A DNA stretch of 64,000 bases, taken from the NCBI RefSeq assembly GCF_029983095.1, contig NZ_CP120467.1:676501-740500 (forward strand), given 5' to 3'. This DNA is from Enterococcus montenegrensis. GTDB taxonomy: Bacteria > Bacillota > Bacilli > Lactobacillales > Enterococcaceae. This document shows, one piece after another, positions 38,218 through 47,426 of this stretch (positions within the stretch are counted from its first letter, which is position 1; each line of letters starts with the position of its first letter). Under the pieces are notes generated by a model that saw only the letters and a program-made list of their open reading frames with translations, was not told the origin of the DNA and made no database searches. A program made the position numbers and the translations under genes.

Positions 38218-39405
38218 ATGATTAATAAAAATAGCCTTATGACCCGTTTATCGATTTTAGCAATTTCGCTGTTATTAACAAGTGCAATGTCAATAAATGG
38301 TGCTCTGCCCCAAATGCAAAAAGCACTTGGGATGACGACGACGCAAGTTGAATTAGTAGCAACATTGCCCGCACTAGCAGTGGTAATTTTTGTAATCCTT
38401 TCCAATCTCATAGCCGAAAAAATCGGTACAAAAAAAACAGTCCAACTAGGTTTACTCTTAGTTGGACTAGGGGGAGGCGTCGCGCCGTTAGTACTTGACA
38501 GTTATGCTTTACTTTTGATTAGCCGCTTTATTTTGGGAGCGGGATTTGGCTTGTTTAATTCATTGGCGGTTTCTATCATTAACTTATTATTCCAAAATGA
38601 ACCGCAAGAGCGGGCAGCTTTGTTAGGGTACCGAGGTGCAGCGGAAAATATCGGAAATGCCGGGTTAACTTTACTTGCTGGTTTCATGATGGCTTTTGGA
38701 TGGCGCTTTGCTTTTACTGTGTACTTATTGGCTTTTCCTATTCTAATTTTGTTTACGATTTTTGTACCAGAAATCCAACAAGTAAAAAAAGAATCCCACG
38801 AACAGCAGGGGGAATTAAAATTTTCAGTATATTTGTTAGCTTTGTTTGCTTTATTTTTGGTCATGACCTTTGTGGCAATTGGCGTAAGATTTCCTACGAT
38901 GGTAACCAATCTCAAAGGTGCAAACTACAACGCTTCAGCCTTCTTAGCTGTAATGCCGCTAATTGGAATTGTAACCGGTTCATTATTTGGCTTTTTTAAT
39001 CACCTACTAGGTGAAAAATGTTTGTATCTTGGGCTAGCCCTGTTAGCATGTGCAACATTTTTAATTGCAATTTCTGAAAATAATTTTACCTTACTCTTAA
39101 TGGGCTACTTTATCAGCGGAATTCCCGGTAGTCTAATTTTTCCGTTTATCTACAATTCCTTAAATCTATATGCTACACCTACAAAAATGACAGCAGCGAC
39201 ATCAATTATTTTAATTGGTTGTAACTTAGGCAATTTTATTGCACCCTTTGGTTTGAGTGCATTACAGTTTATTTCGGGAACAAAAAATTTATTTGCTCCA
39301 TTTCAATTACTAAGCATTTTATTGTTGGCAATTTTGGCGGGAATCTTTTTATATAAGAAAAAGCCTTTCTTGCGTAAGGCGTTAAGTGGAGGTGGAAAAT
39401 CGTGA
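38218..39405 (+). CDS. MFS transporter
   Basis: 395-residue permease with twelve predicted membrane segments, DHA1/sugar-efflux-like. The first cytoplasmic loop has the MFS signature region (NLIAEKIGTKKTVQLG). The start is ATG 38218, 11 bases after the alpha-galactosidase stop. Its position in the alpha-galactoside operon suggests uptake or efflux of a galactoside, but the sequence alone does not show substrate or direction. Its stop overlaps the next gene. Confidence 0.83.
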   Translation: MINKNSLMTRLSILAISLLLTSAMSINGALPQMQKALGMTTTQVELVATLPALAVVIFVILSNLIAEKIGTKKTVQLGLLLVGLGGGVAPLVLDSYALLLISRFILGAGFGLFNSLAVSIINLLFQNEPQERAALLGYRGAAENIGNAGLTLLAGFMMAFGWRFAFTVYLLAFPILILFTIFVPEIQQVKKESHEQQGELKFSVYLLALFALFLVMTFVAIGVRFPTMVTNLKGANYNASAFLAVMPLIGIVTGSLFGFFNHLLGEKCLYLGLALLACATFLIAISENNFTLLLMGYFISGIPGSLIFPFIYNSLNLYATPTKMTAATSIILIGCNLGNFIAPFGLSALQFISGTKNLFAPFQLLSILLLAILAGIFLYKKKPFLRKALSGGGKS

Positions 39406-39971
39406 TGGATTCCATTTTAAGCAGGAAAATGCAGACAGGTGAGATTTATTTTGAAACACCAGAATTACAAAAAGAGCAGGCTTTATATCGTGATTTGTTA
39501 TTTCAATTTAACCATACTTTACCTAGTAAGCAACAAGAGAGGACAGCTATTTTACACCAACTGCTGGCCAATTTTGATAAAGGATCATATATTGAACCAC
39601 CATTAGCTGCAAATTGGGGGAAAAATACCTCTATTGGTGAAAATGTCTATGCTAATTTTGGCTTATCTTTAGTGGATGATACAAAAATTGAAATTCAAGA
39701 TGATGTAATGATTGGGCCAAATGTTACATTGTGTACGGGAACGCATCCTTTAAGACCGGAACTCCGTTTACAAAAAGCGCAGTTTAATTTACCCGTTATT
39801 ATTAAAAAAAATGTTTGGCTTGGAGCCGGCACAATTGTTTTACCGGGTGTGACTATTGGCCAAAACAGTGTCATCGGAGCAGGTAGCCTTGTAACAAAAG
39901 ATATTCCGGCTAATGTTTTGGCCTATGGTTCTCCTTGTCAGGTGGTAAAGCAACTAGCAGATGTTGATTAA
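39405..39971 (+). CDS. Maltose/galactoside O-acetyltransferase family
   Basis: 188-residue hexapeptide-repeat acetyltransferase of the LacA/Maa/NodL group, which acetylates sugars with acetyl-CoA. Left-handed helix repeats are clear (IEIQDDVMIGPNVTL, then TGTHPL with the catalytic His, and NVWLGAGTIVLPGVTIGQNS). ATG 39405 or the GTG three bases earlier are both usable with GGAGGTGG upstream; ATG is chosen. Co-transcribed with the MFS gene. As with LacA, a role in detoxifying non-metabolised sugars is possible. Confidence 0.9.
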   Translation: MDSILSRKMQTGEIYFETPELQKEQALYRDLLFQFNHTLPSKQQERTAILHQLLANFDKGSYIEPPLAANWGKNTSIGENVYANFGLSLVDDTKIEIQDDVMIGPNVTLCTGTHPLRPELRLQKAQFNLPVIIKKNVWLGAGTIVLPGVTIGQNSVIGAGSLVTKDIPANVLAYGSPCQVVKQLADVD

Positions 39972-40060
39972 ATGCCAAGGTGTTGTATCTTTTACTTCAA
40001 AAATAGACAACTGTCCTAATTTTTCAAAAGATAAGTATCACAAAGAAAATGAAAAGAGTT

Positions 40061-40105
40061 AAAAAAGGAATGTCTAACAACGTAGCTGTTGTACATTCCT
40101 TTTTT
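40061..40105. terminator. Bidirectional terminator
   Basis: AAAAAAGGAATGT / ACATTCCTTTTTT with inner AACAAC / GTTGT pairing, between two converging genes. Confidence 0.8.
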
Positions 40106-40616
40106 AACAATTTGGTGTTAGGCGATAATCAAACTTTTGGGTTTTACTCCGATTATACAGCCAGTAATCCATAATGGCCGCAATACAAATGCAAACAGGC
40201 GCATCTTCATCGTTTCTCACATCAAGGACATAATAATCACCAGAAAACAACGTGGCTTTATCCATTCGCATTATCAGATGATTAAAATGACGAATGCTAT
40301 ATTGATGTTGATAAATATTACCTTGTACTGTCCAATGGAGTTGTTGAATGTAATAAAAATCCCCCGGCCAACGAAAAATCTTTTGTAAGGTCCCCACTTT
40401 TTCAAAGTTTTTATAAATTTCAAAACGGGTACCAAAGGTAAAACTAATTTGTTTGATGCTGGCCACAAGTTCACCATTCATTTTATAAAGAGAGAGGGCA
40501 TCACCTTTTGTTCCCCAACGACCCACTAATAAAAACAAAGATTTTCCTTTTTCGTCTTTGACAATGGTTCGGGTGATGGAACTCAACTGTTTGTCTTGAA
40601 TGAAAAATTCAGACAT
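40104..40616 (-). CDS. LURP-one-related / YxjI family protein
   Basis: 170-residue soluble protein with the beta-barrel-like pattern of the LURP-one/YxjI (tubby-like) family. The FFIQDKQLSSITRTIVKD start and the LVGRWGTKGDALSLY and RWPGDFYYI stretches fit. Function unknown; tubby-like folds bind membrane lipids. GGAGG precedes ATG 40616 on the reverse strand. Confidence 0.72.
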   Translation of the reverse strand: MSEFFIQDKQLSSITRTIVKDEKGKSLFLLVGRWGTKGDALSLYKMNGELVASIKQISFTFGTRFEIYKNFEKVGTLQKIFRWPGDFYYIQQLHWTVQGNIYQHQYSIRHFNHLIMRMDKATLFSGDYYVLDVRNDEDAPVCICIAAIMDYWLYNRSKTQKFDYRLTPNC

Positions 40617-40667
40617 TCTAGCGCCTCCTTCAAAAAGTAGCTAAAAATTTATCCTATCAAATTAAGT

Positions 40668-41540
40668 TTACGCCAAATTCTCGTCGATTGCTCGCATAAT
40701 GGCTTTGCCAACCCCAGAATCGATATTGGTTTCGGTTAAGTATTTGGCAGCTTCTTTTAATTCGATCTTAGCATTTCCCATAGCAAAACTCACGCCAGCC
40801 ATTTGAATCATACTTAGGTCGTTCATATTATCGCCAATTGTCATCACTTGGTCTAAAGGGATATTCCGCTCTTTTGCAACATGGGCCACGGCAATCCCTT
40901 TTTGCGCATCGCGATGATTAATTTCAATATTATTTTGACCAGAAGAGGTAACGTGGAGTTGTTCATTTTCATCTAATTTTTTTGCAACTGGACCTAAGAC
41001 AGCGGGACCGTCTTTATGGAAACAAATAATTTTTAAAACTTCAAAATCTGGCTTTCCTAATAAGTCTTTAATATCTGTAACGTATTGTACAGGTAAAAAT
41101 TCTAGTTGAGCAGAAGTCATAGCAATTGCCATTTTGTGAGTTAAATGGGGCATCATTTCGGCCATGTGTTCAGAGAAATTCTCAATCCGCCGCGCTTGGC
41201 TTTCAGAATATAGACCTTCATTTGTAGCTACTTCGTAATAAATATCTGCTGCTCGCAAAAGATCTAGTGTTTCTGCCACCGTTTGTAGAGCAATCGGAAC
41301 CGTAAATAAAGAGTTGCCCTCAGCATCAAAAACTTGCGCACCATTTAAGTTAATCATGGCACACTTAATACCGGCTTGTTCTAGTGCGGGTAGAGCCTCT
41401 TCGCGGTTGCGGCCAGTTGCCACCATAAATTCAATTCCGTGTTCGTTGGCATATTTAATCGCCGCAATATTTTCAACTGAAATCTGCATACGGGAATTTA
41501 ATAAAGTTCCGTCCATGTCAGAGGCAATTAATTTAATCAT
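40668..41540 (-). CDS. Cof-type HAD hydrolase
   Basis: 290-residue cytoplasmic phosphatase of the HAD IIB (Cof/YidA) type, acting on sugar phosphates or flavin mononucleotide. Motif I is DMDGTLLNS (nucleophile Asp8), motif II VATGRN, motif III/IV TIGDNMNDLSM. A C2-type cap lies between. A leader hairpin (41563-41598) precedes it. Substrate cannot be told from sequence. Confidence 0.9.
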   Translation of the reverse strand: MIKLIASDMDGTLLNSRMQISVENIAAIKYANEHGIEFMVATGRNREEALPALEQAGIKCAMINLNGAQVFDAEGNSLFTVPIALQTVAETLDLLRAADIYYEVATNEGLYSESQARRIENFSEHMAEMMPHLTHKMAIAMTSAQLEFLPVQYVTDIKDLLGKPDFEVLKIICFHKDGPAVLGPVAKKLDENEQLHVTSSGQNNIEINHRDAQKGIAVAHVAKERNIPLDQVMTIGDNMNDLSMIQMAGVSFAMGNAKIELKEAAKYLTETNIDSGVGKAIMRAIDENLA

Positions 41541-41562
41541 AAAAAAATCGGCACCATCCTTT

Positions 41563-41598
41563 AAAAAATCTGACGCAAAGATTGCGTTAGAATTTTTT
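41563..41598 (-). terminator. Hairpin in the leader of the HAD gene
   Basis: AAAAAATCTGACGCAA / TTGCGTTAGAATTTTTT with flanking A and T runs. On the reverse strand it lies between any promoter and the HAD gene start, so it could be an attenuator; it may also insulate the divergent ung gene. Confidence 0.5.
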
Positions 41599-41777
41599 AC
41601 TTATAAATTACTTGTCTTTAGTTTAACACAGATTTACAGGGAAATGTGGCGGTTTCAAAGACAATCCCTAACAATTGCGCTACAATAACTTTGAGTGGTT
41701 TAAAGTCTAATAATAAAGGCAGTGGCAGTATTTACTCTAAGTTGTTGCAGCTTTATCAATGAATTTAGGAGGCAGTA

Positions 41778-42467
41778 ATGAAAGCAATTATTCATAATAG
41801 TTGGCAAGAGATTCTAGCACCGGAATTTTCGCAACCTTATTACCTGCAGTTGCGAAAATTTTTGAAACAAGAATATCAAACTCAGAAAATTTATCCAAAT
41901 ATGTATCATATTTTTGAAGCATTAGAGCTAACACCTTATGAAGATGTCAAGGTGGTGATTTTGGGACAAGATCCATATCACGGAGAAAACCAGGCCCACG
42001 GGTTATCATTTTCCGTGCAACCAGGGGTTAAAATACCACCGTCTTTGCAAAATATTTATAAAGAATTGCAGAGTGATTTAAATGTGACGCCAGTAAATCA
42101 TGGGTATTTAACCAGCTGGGCCAAACAAGGGGTTTTACTATTAAACACAGTTTTAACGGTACGAGCAGGCCAAGCTTATTCCCATCGCGGCAAAGGGTGG
42201 GAACAACTGACGGATAAAATTATCGAAAAGTTAAACGAGCGGCAAAAACCAGTCGTTTTTATTTTGTGGGGAAAAGGTGCGCAAGAAAAAATTAAAATGA
42301 TCGATCAAACACGTCACGTTGTTATTGCGTCCCCCCATCCAAGTCCTTTATCAGCTCATCGTGGTTTTTTTGGCTCTCGACCTTTCTCAAAGGCTAATGA
42401 TGCTTTAGTCAAGTTTGGCGAAGCACCGATTAATTGGCAGTTGCCAAAAGATCCCAATGCTGTATAA
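41778..42467 (+). CDS. ung: Uracil-DNA glycosylase
   Basis: Removes uracil from DNA in base-excision repair. 229 residues, family 1 UDG. The catalytic water-activating Asp lies in [16 protein letters not shown], and the leucine-intercalation loop is [22 protein letters not shown] upstream of ATG 41778. The next gene is pta, as in many Lactobacillales. Confidence 0.97.
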   Translation: MKAIIHNSWQEILAPEFSQPYYLQLRKFLKQEYQTQKIYPNMYHIFEALELTPYEDVKVVILGQDPYHGENQAHGLSFSVQPGVKIPPSLQNIYKELQSDLNVTPVNHGYLTSWAKQGVLLLNTVLTVRAGQAYSHRGKGWEQLTDKIIEKLNERQKPVVFILWGKGAQEKIKMIDQTRHVVIASPHPSPLSAHRGFFGSRPFSKANDALVKFGEAPINWQLPKDPNAV

Positions 42468-42529
42468 TACAGTGTAATAATAAAGCGGTTGCTGTTATAT
42501 AATAAAAGAGTAACTATGTGAAATTAAGA

Positions 42530-42582
42530 ACAAAGAACGGTGCCTTTTTACTGTAACAGCAAAAAGAACTGTTCTTTTTTTT
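42530..42582 (+). terminator. Terminator between ung and pta
   Basis: AAAGAAC / GTTCTTT at the base, with TTTTT-CTGT / ACAG-AAAAA pairing inside, then eight T. Confidence 0.7.
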
Positions 42583-42630
42583 GTGAATAGTGTATGATGA
42601 GAAGGACAAAAAATACAGGAGGTAATTCCG

Positions 42631-43617
42631 GTGGAATTATTTGATAGTTTAAAATTTAAAATTGTACGTCGTGGCATTAAAATTGCTTTTCCAGAAGCAA
42701 CTGATTCACGTATTTTAGGCGCAGCAGCACGTTTGAAAGCAGAAGAATTAATTACGCCTGTTTTAATTGGTAACAAAGAAGAAGTGGCAAAAGCTGCCGC
42801 TGCTCGTGGTATCACAATTGATCAATTTGAAATCCTAGATCCTGACGATTATCCTGATTGGGACAAAATGGTAGCAGCCTTTGTTGAACGTCGTAAAGGT
42901 AAGGCAACCAAAGAACAAGCTGAAGAAATTTTAAAAGATGTGAACTACTTTGGAACAATGTTAACTTACATGGGCGTAACTGACGGTATGGTTTCTGGTG
43001 CGATTCATTCAACCGGGGATACTGTGCGTCCAGCATTGCAAATCATTAAAACGAAACCAGGCGTCAGCCGGACAAGTGGAGCTTTCTTAATGGTTCGTGG
43101 TCGCGACCAAGAAAAATATTTATTCTCAGATTGTGCCATCAATGTTAACCCATCTTCACAAGAATTAGCTGAAATTGCAGTAGCATCCGCTGAAACTGCA
43201 GAATTATTTGATATCGATCCAAAAGTTGCATTATTAAGCTTTTCAACAAAAGGTTCAGCTAAAGCTCCAGAAGTAGATAAAGTGGTGGAAGCAACAAAAA
43301 TCGCAAAAGAAATGGCACCAGATATTATTTTAGATGGTGAATTACAATTTGATGCGGCTTATGTTTCTGCAGTTGGTCAATTAAAAGCACCAGATTCAGA
43401 TGTTGCAGGTAAAGCTACAGTCTTTGTTTTCCCTGAATTACAATCTGGCAACATTGGCTACAAAATTGCGCAACGTTTCGGTAACTTTGAAGCGATTGGA
43501 CCAATTTTGCAAGGTTTAAATAAACCTGTGTCAGACTTATCTCGTGGCGCCAATGAAGAAGATGTTTATAAATTATCAATTATCACTGCTGCCCAAACAT
43601 TAAATACTGCAAAATAA
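42631..43617 (+). CDS. pta: Phosphate acetyltransferase
   Basis: Interconverts acetyl-CoA and acetyl-phosphate in the Pta-AckA overflow pathway. 328 residues, the short form without regulatory N-terminal domains. Motifs are KIAFPEATDSRIL, GMVSGAIHSTGDTVRPAL and SFSTKGSA. The start is GTG 42631 with GGAGG 8 nt upstream. It stands alone between two terminators; ackA is not in the window. Confidence 0.95.
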   Translation: MELFDSLKFKIVRRGIKIAFPEATDSRILGAAARLKAEELITPVLIGNKEEVAKAAAARGITIDQFEILDPDDYPDWDKMVAAFVERRKGKATKEQAEEILKDVNYFGTMLTYMGVTDGMVSGAIHSTGDTVRPALQIIKTKPGVSRTSGAFLMVRGRDQEKYLFSDCAINVNPSSQELAEIAVASAETAELFDIDPKVALLSFSTKGSAKAPEVDKVVEATKIAKEMAPDIILDGELQFDAAYVSAVGQLKAPDSDVAGKATVFVFPELQSGNIGYKIAQRFGNFEAIGPILQGLNKPVSDLSRGANEEDVYKLSIITAAQTLNTAK

Positions 43618-43629
43618 AAATTGATTCAT

Positions 43630-43675
43630 AAAAGAGGTTAGAAAAGTTAAATTGACTTTTCTAACCTCTTTTTTT
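43630..43675 (+). terminator. Terminator of pta
   Basis: AAAGAGGTTAGAAAAGT / ACTTTTCTAACCTCTTT, perfect stem with T run. Confidence 0.9.
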
Positions 43676-43691
43676 AACACCTGTGAAAAAA

Positions 43692-43717
43692 GCAGTTTGT
43701 GGGACAGTTTGTGGGAC
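43692..43717. repeat. Short tandem repeat
   Basis: Two adjacent copies of AGTTTGTGGGAC. The rest of 43718-43919 is AT-rich with no feature I can support apart from the presumed tsaE promoter. Confidence 0.6.
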
Positions 43718-43919
43718 AATAAGAAAGAAAACTTAAATATGGAGCGTAACCTTTAAAATATATTTTTGATAGTTGGTATTGAGGTAATTTTGCTTATATT
43801 GTCCTTTTGTTATGGTTAGCAATTTTTTGCATTGCTTTTGCAATCTAACTTTTAGCCAGTTATACTAAGCAAAGCTTATATTTTAAAATTAAGATATTTA
43901 TTGGTTAGGAGGAGCAATC

Positions 43920-44387
43920 ATGATTGCTTTAACAGATCTTTTAGCAACAGAAAAATTAGGTAAGGTTATTGGTGCTAGTGCAATTGCTGGGGATGTCATT
44001 ATTTTGACAGGTGAATTAGGGGCAGGAAAAACCACGATTACCAAAGGAATTGCACAAGGCATGGGAATAAATCGAATGGTAAAAAGTCCGACTTATACGA
44101 TTATTCGAGAATATGAAGATGGACGGTTACCTCTTTATCACATGGATGTTTATCGTGTGGGCCAAGAAGCCGATGAACTGGGCTTGGAAGAATATTTTGA
44201 AGGAAGTGGCTTATCGATTGTCGAATGGGGCCAATTACTAGGGGATGCTTTGCCGGTAGATTATTTGGAAATAATATTAACGAAAATTGACGCCGATCAG
44301 TTTGCGCGTCAAGTAGAATTTAAAGCAGTAGGGAATCAGAGCGAAGCATTTTTAAACCGAATTTTACAAAACTGGGAGACAAAATAA
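43920..44387 (+). CDS. tsaE: tRNA threonylcarbamoyladenosine biosynthesis ATPase TsaE
   Basis: 155-residue P-loop ATPase that works with TsaB and TsaD to make t6A37 in ANN-decoding tRNAs. Walker A is TGELGAGKTTITKGIAQ; the VKSPTYTIIREYEDG and YHMDVYRVG stretches are conserved. GGAGGAG upstream of ATG 43920. The stop overlaps the following acetyltransferase start. Confidence 0.95.
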   Translation: MIALTDLLATEKLGKVIGASAIAGDVIILTGELGAGKTTITKGIAQGMGINRMVKSPTYTIIREYEDGRLPLYHMDVYRVGQEADELGLEEYFEGSGLSIVEWGQLLGDALPVDYLEIILTKIDADQFARQVEFKAVGNQSEAFLNRILQNWETK

Positions 44388-44908
44388 TGACAGATGTAGA
44401 TGTAATTATTCGCCCTACACAACCAAACGATGCAGCCCAGCTTTTACAGGTGATGAAGGAAATTGGCAGTCAAACAGATTTTTTGATTATGGACGAAAAG
44501 GGACTTTCCTTAACTAAAGAGCAACTAGCCAGACAATTAGCAGCCTTTTTAGAGAGTCCAAATAATTTATCCCTCGTGGCATTGGCAGGAGAAAAAATTA
44601 TTGGCGCTGCTTCTGTTATGGCAGAAGAAAACCCCCGAATCGCCCATATTGGTGAGGTAGGAATTTCAATTTTAAAAGAATTTTGGGGCATGGGCTTAGG
44701 TGCTGCGATGATGGAAGAAATTATTTGGTGGGCTGAAGATTCTGGTATCATTCGCCGTTTAGAGTTAACTGTTCAAACTCGTAACCAAAGAGCCTATCAT
44801 CTTTATCAAAAATACGGTTTTGTAGTTGAAGGAAAGCTGCAAAGAAGCTTTTTAACACCACAAAATGAATTTGTTTCTGCTTATTTGATGGCACGCTTGA
44901 TTGATTGA
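44387..44908 (+). CDS. GNAT family N-acetyltransferase
   Basis: 173-residue acetyltransferase similar to RimJ/RimL-like and aminoglycoside-type GNATs. The acetyl-CoA site is in ISILKEFWGMGLGAAMM, followed by LTVQTRNQRAYHLYQKYGF. Translationally coupled to tsaE (TAATG). Substrate unknown; protein N-terminal acetylation is possible. Confidence 0.88.
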   Translation: MTDVDVIIRPTQPNDAAQLLQVMKEIGSQTDFLIMDEKGLSLTKEQLARQLAAFLESPNNLSLVALAGEKIIGAASVMAEENPRIAHIGEVGISILKEFWGMGLGAAMMEEIIWWAEDSGIIRRLELTVQTRNQRAYHLYQKYGFVVEGKLQRSFLTPQNEFVSAYLMARLID

Positions 44909-44940
44909 TATTTTGTAAATCAGATGCTGAAAATAATAAA

Positions 44941-44995
44941 AAGGCGTGGCGTTTTCAGGCAGCTTGTTGCTGCAAAGAAAACGTCACGTCTATTT
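44941..44995. terminator. Bidirectional terminator
   Basis: GGCGTGGCGTTTTC pairs with GAAAACGTCACGTC around an inner CAGC / GCTG stem, between converging genes. Confidence 0.7.
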
Positions 44996-45523
44996 GATTG
45001 TAACCATTTTTTTTAAAGGATCGGTGCCAAATTGTGCTTCTTGTCGTAATAAAATCTCAGCACAAGCGCGACTGTCTTCTAAAGCGTCGTGATGATTTTC
45101 TAAGGTAATGTCCAACATTTCACACATGGTATTTAAACGATGATTGGGAAATTCCGGATACAATTTACGACTAGAACGTGCTGTGCATAAAGATAAATAA
45201 GGTTGTTTTTCTAAGCCGTAATAATCTAAACATCCGGCTAATACGCCATTGTCAAAAGGCGCGTTGTGGGCCACAATCAGGCTGTTTTGATTGTAATATT
45301 GGGAAATTTCTTCCCAAACGGTGGGAAATTTGGGGGCATTTGCAACATCTTCAGGATGAATCCCGTGAATTTGAATATTGCGCCAGAAAAAAGGTGTTTC
45401 TGGTTTAATTAAGGAATAGTATTCCCCTACGATTTTACTGTTGCGCACCATGACTAATGCCAAAGAACAAGCACTGTGTTTTTCGTGATTGGCTGTTTCA
45501 AAATCCATTGCAATAAAGTTCAT
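44990..45523 (-). CDS. 3'-5' exonuclease, DnaQ-like (DEDDh)
   Basis: 177-residue exonuclease of the DNA polymerase III epsilon type. The DEDDh residues are visible: MDFETAN (Exo I Asp and Glu), VAHNAPFDNGVL (Exo II), and HHDALEDSRACAEIL (Exo III His and Asp). Single domain without helicase or polymerase parts, so probably a DNA repair or RNA-trimming nuclease. ATG 45523 on the reverse strand follows a GGGCGGG-like site. Confidence 0.87.
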   Translation of the reverse strand: MNFIAMDFETANHEKHSACSLALVMVRNSKIVGEYYSLIKPETPFFWRNIQIHGIHPEDVANAPKFPTVWEEISQYYNQNSLIVAHNAPFDNGVLAGCLDYYGLEKQPYLSLCTARSSRKLYPEFPNHRLNTMCEMLDITLENHHDALEDSRACAEILLRQEAQFGTDPLKKMVTIK

Positions 45524-45601
45524 ATTACCCGCCCTTTCTTCGTGTAATGTAGCACAAAAAAGGCGACAATAGCAAACGCCTGGTCGCCTTTTTAAAACAA
45601 A

Positions 45602-46357
45602 TTAAAATTTTAAATCCAATTCAACTGGACAGTGGTCACTACCAAAAATTTCAGTATGAATTTTGGCATCAGTCATTTTGTCTTTTAGATCTTTGGAGAC
45701 TACAAAATAGTCGATACGCCAACCTGCATTATTTTTACGGGCGTTAAAACGATAGCTCCACCAAGAATAAACACCCTCAAGCTCAGGATAAAAGTAGCGG
45801 AAGCTGTCAATAAAACCAGCGTTTAAAAGCTCTGTGAATTTACCACGTTCTTCATTGGTAAAGCCAGCATTTTTATGATTGGTTTTCCAATTTTTTAAAT
45901 CGATATTTTCATGGGCGACGTTTAAATCACCACATAAAATGACAGGTTTTGTTTTATTCAATTTTACTAAATAGTTACGAAAATCATCTTCCCACGTCAT
46001 GCGATAATCAAGCCGTTTTAATTCGTTTTGTGAGTTGGGGGTATAACAATCTACCAAGTAAAACTCGGGATATTCTAACGTAATAACCCGTCCTTCTAAA
46101 TCATGGTGATCAATGCCGATTCCATAACTGACATTTAACGCTTCTTTTTTTGCAAAAATAGCTGTACCAGAATACCCTTTTTTCTCAGCATAATTCCAAT
46201 ATTCATAATAATTGGGTAAGTCCATTTCAATTTGTCCTGCTTGCAACTTGGTTTCTTGTAGACAGAAAAAATCTGCATCTAATTCTGCGATAACATCCAT
46301 AAAATTCTTTTTCATCACAGCTCGTAAGCCGTTAACATTCCAAGAGACTAATTTCAA
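45602..46357 (-). CDS. exoA: Exodeoxyribonuclease III (AP endonuclease)
   Basis: 251-residue exonuclease/endonuclease/phosphatase-fold enzyme that cuts at abasic sites. MKLVSWNVNGLRAV, FFCLQETKLQ (catalytic Glu), CGDLNVAHENIDL and GSDHCPVELDL are intact. AAGGAGGAA precedes ATG 46357 on the reverse strand. Acts in the same repair pathway as the Ung encoded 4 kb away. Confidence 0.95.
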   Translation of the reverse strand: MKLVSWNVNGLRAVMKKNFMDVIAELDADFFCLQETKLQAGQIEMDLPNYYEYWNYAEKKGYSGTAIFAKKEALNVSYGIGIDHHDLEGRVITLEYPEFYLVDCYTPNSQNELKRLDYRMTWEDDFRNYLVKLNKTKPVILCGDLNVAHENIDLKNWKTNHKNAGFTNEERGKFTELLNAGFIDSFRYFYPELEGVYSWWSYRFNARKNNAGWRIDYFVVSKDLKDKMTDAKIHTEIFGSDHCPVELDLKF

Positions 46358-46448
46358 AATTTTTCCTCCTTATCAAATAAACATTCTTATTTATTTTAGC
46401 GAAAAATGGTGTAAGATGAAAGGAAAGGCCACTAAAGGAAGTGTTTTA

Positions 46449-47348
46449 ATGAAAATTGGTGTCATTGGAATTGGTAATATCGCCCAGAAAGCTTATTTGC
46501 CAACTTATTTAAAAAAACAAGACGAAGCGACATTTTATTTTGCAACCCGCAATAAAAAGGTTAGAGAAGAGTTACAAGCGCGTTTTGGTTTTCAGCATGT
46601 TTATCAAAGTTTGGAGCAATTACTAGCTCAAAATATAACAGCTTGTTTGATTCATAGTGCCACTAAGAGTCATTACGACTTAGTGAAAACGTGTTTAGAA
46701 AACGGGATTCATGTCTTTGTCGATAAACCATTAACAGAAAATTATCGACAAACAGAAGAACTCTATCGGCTAGCAGCAGCTAAAAATTTGATTTTAATGT
46801 TAGGATTTAATCGGCGCTATGCACCACTTGTAAACCTGCTAAAAGATTTACCTGAAAAACGACAGCTCCACTTGCAAAAAAATCGTTTGGCCGGAAGTGG
46901 CACGCCGGAATTTTTAGTTTATGATTTATTTTTACATTTGGTAGATACAGCCGTTTATTTAATGCCAGGAACACCGCGGTTGGTTTATGGTAATTTACAA
47001 GTGAGTCAGAATAATTTAGAATATGCTACCATGTTGCTAGCCAGTGAAACAACGAGTGCAACGCTAACCATGGATTTAAAAAGTGGCGCAAACTATGAGC
47101 GTTATGAGGTTACGAGCCCAAGTAAAACATTGATTTTAGAAAACTTAACAAACTTAACCGAGCTAAAACAACAAGGAACGCTGCAGTTAAGTGGTGATGA
47201 TTGGCAAACAACGTTATTTAAGCGTGGCTTTGAAGCACTCGTAACCCAATTTTTAACTGCTGTTAAAGAAAAACAGCCCCTATCGCAAGAAAAGGTTCTC
47301 TTGAGCCACCAATTATGTGCAGAACTTTTAGCAACCTATGGCAATTAA
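46449..47348 (+). CDS. Gfo/Idh/MocA family oxidoreductase
   Basis: 299-residue NAD(P)-dependent sugar or cyclitol dehydrogenase family protein. The N-terminal Rossmann motif is GVIGIGNIAQKAYLPTY; HVFVDKPLTENYRQTEEL carries the conserved EKP-like Lys (here DKPL). ATG 46449 has AAAGGAAG upstream; the frame is open further upstream across the divergent exoA gene, but no start there has a ribosome site. Substrate unknown. Confidence 0.88.
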   Translation: MKIGVIGIGNIAQKAYLPTYLKKQDEATFYFATRNKKVREELQARFGFQHVYQSLEQLLAQNITACLIHSATKSHYDLVKTCLENGIHVFVDKPLTENYRQTEELYRLAAAKNLILMLGFNRRYAPLVNLLKDLPEKRQLHLQKNRLAGSGTPEFLVYDLFLHLVDTAVYLMPGTPRLVYGNLQVSQNNLEYATMLLASETTSATLTMDLKSGANYERYEVTSPSKTLILENLTNLTELKQQGTLQLSGDDWQTTLFKRGFEALVTQFLTAVKEKQPLSQEKVLLSHQLCAELLATYGN

Positions 47349-47426
47349 TTAGGAAGCTTAGGTGGCAAGAAATGCCTTTGCGTGCTAAAATAAGTGGGAT
47401 GTTTTTAAAAGAGAGGAAAATTTTTC

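Noticed and set aside
41314..41688. + strand frame of 124 codons antisense to the HAD gene
   Set aside because: Shadow of the HAD coding sequence; composition (Ser/Ile rich) and lack of a start site argue against it.
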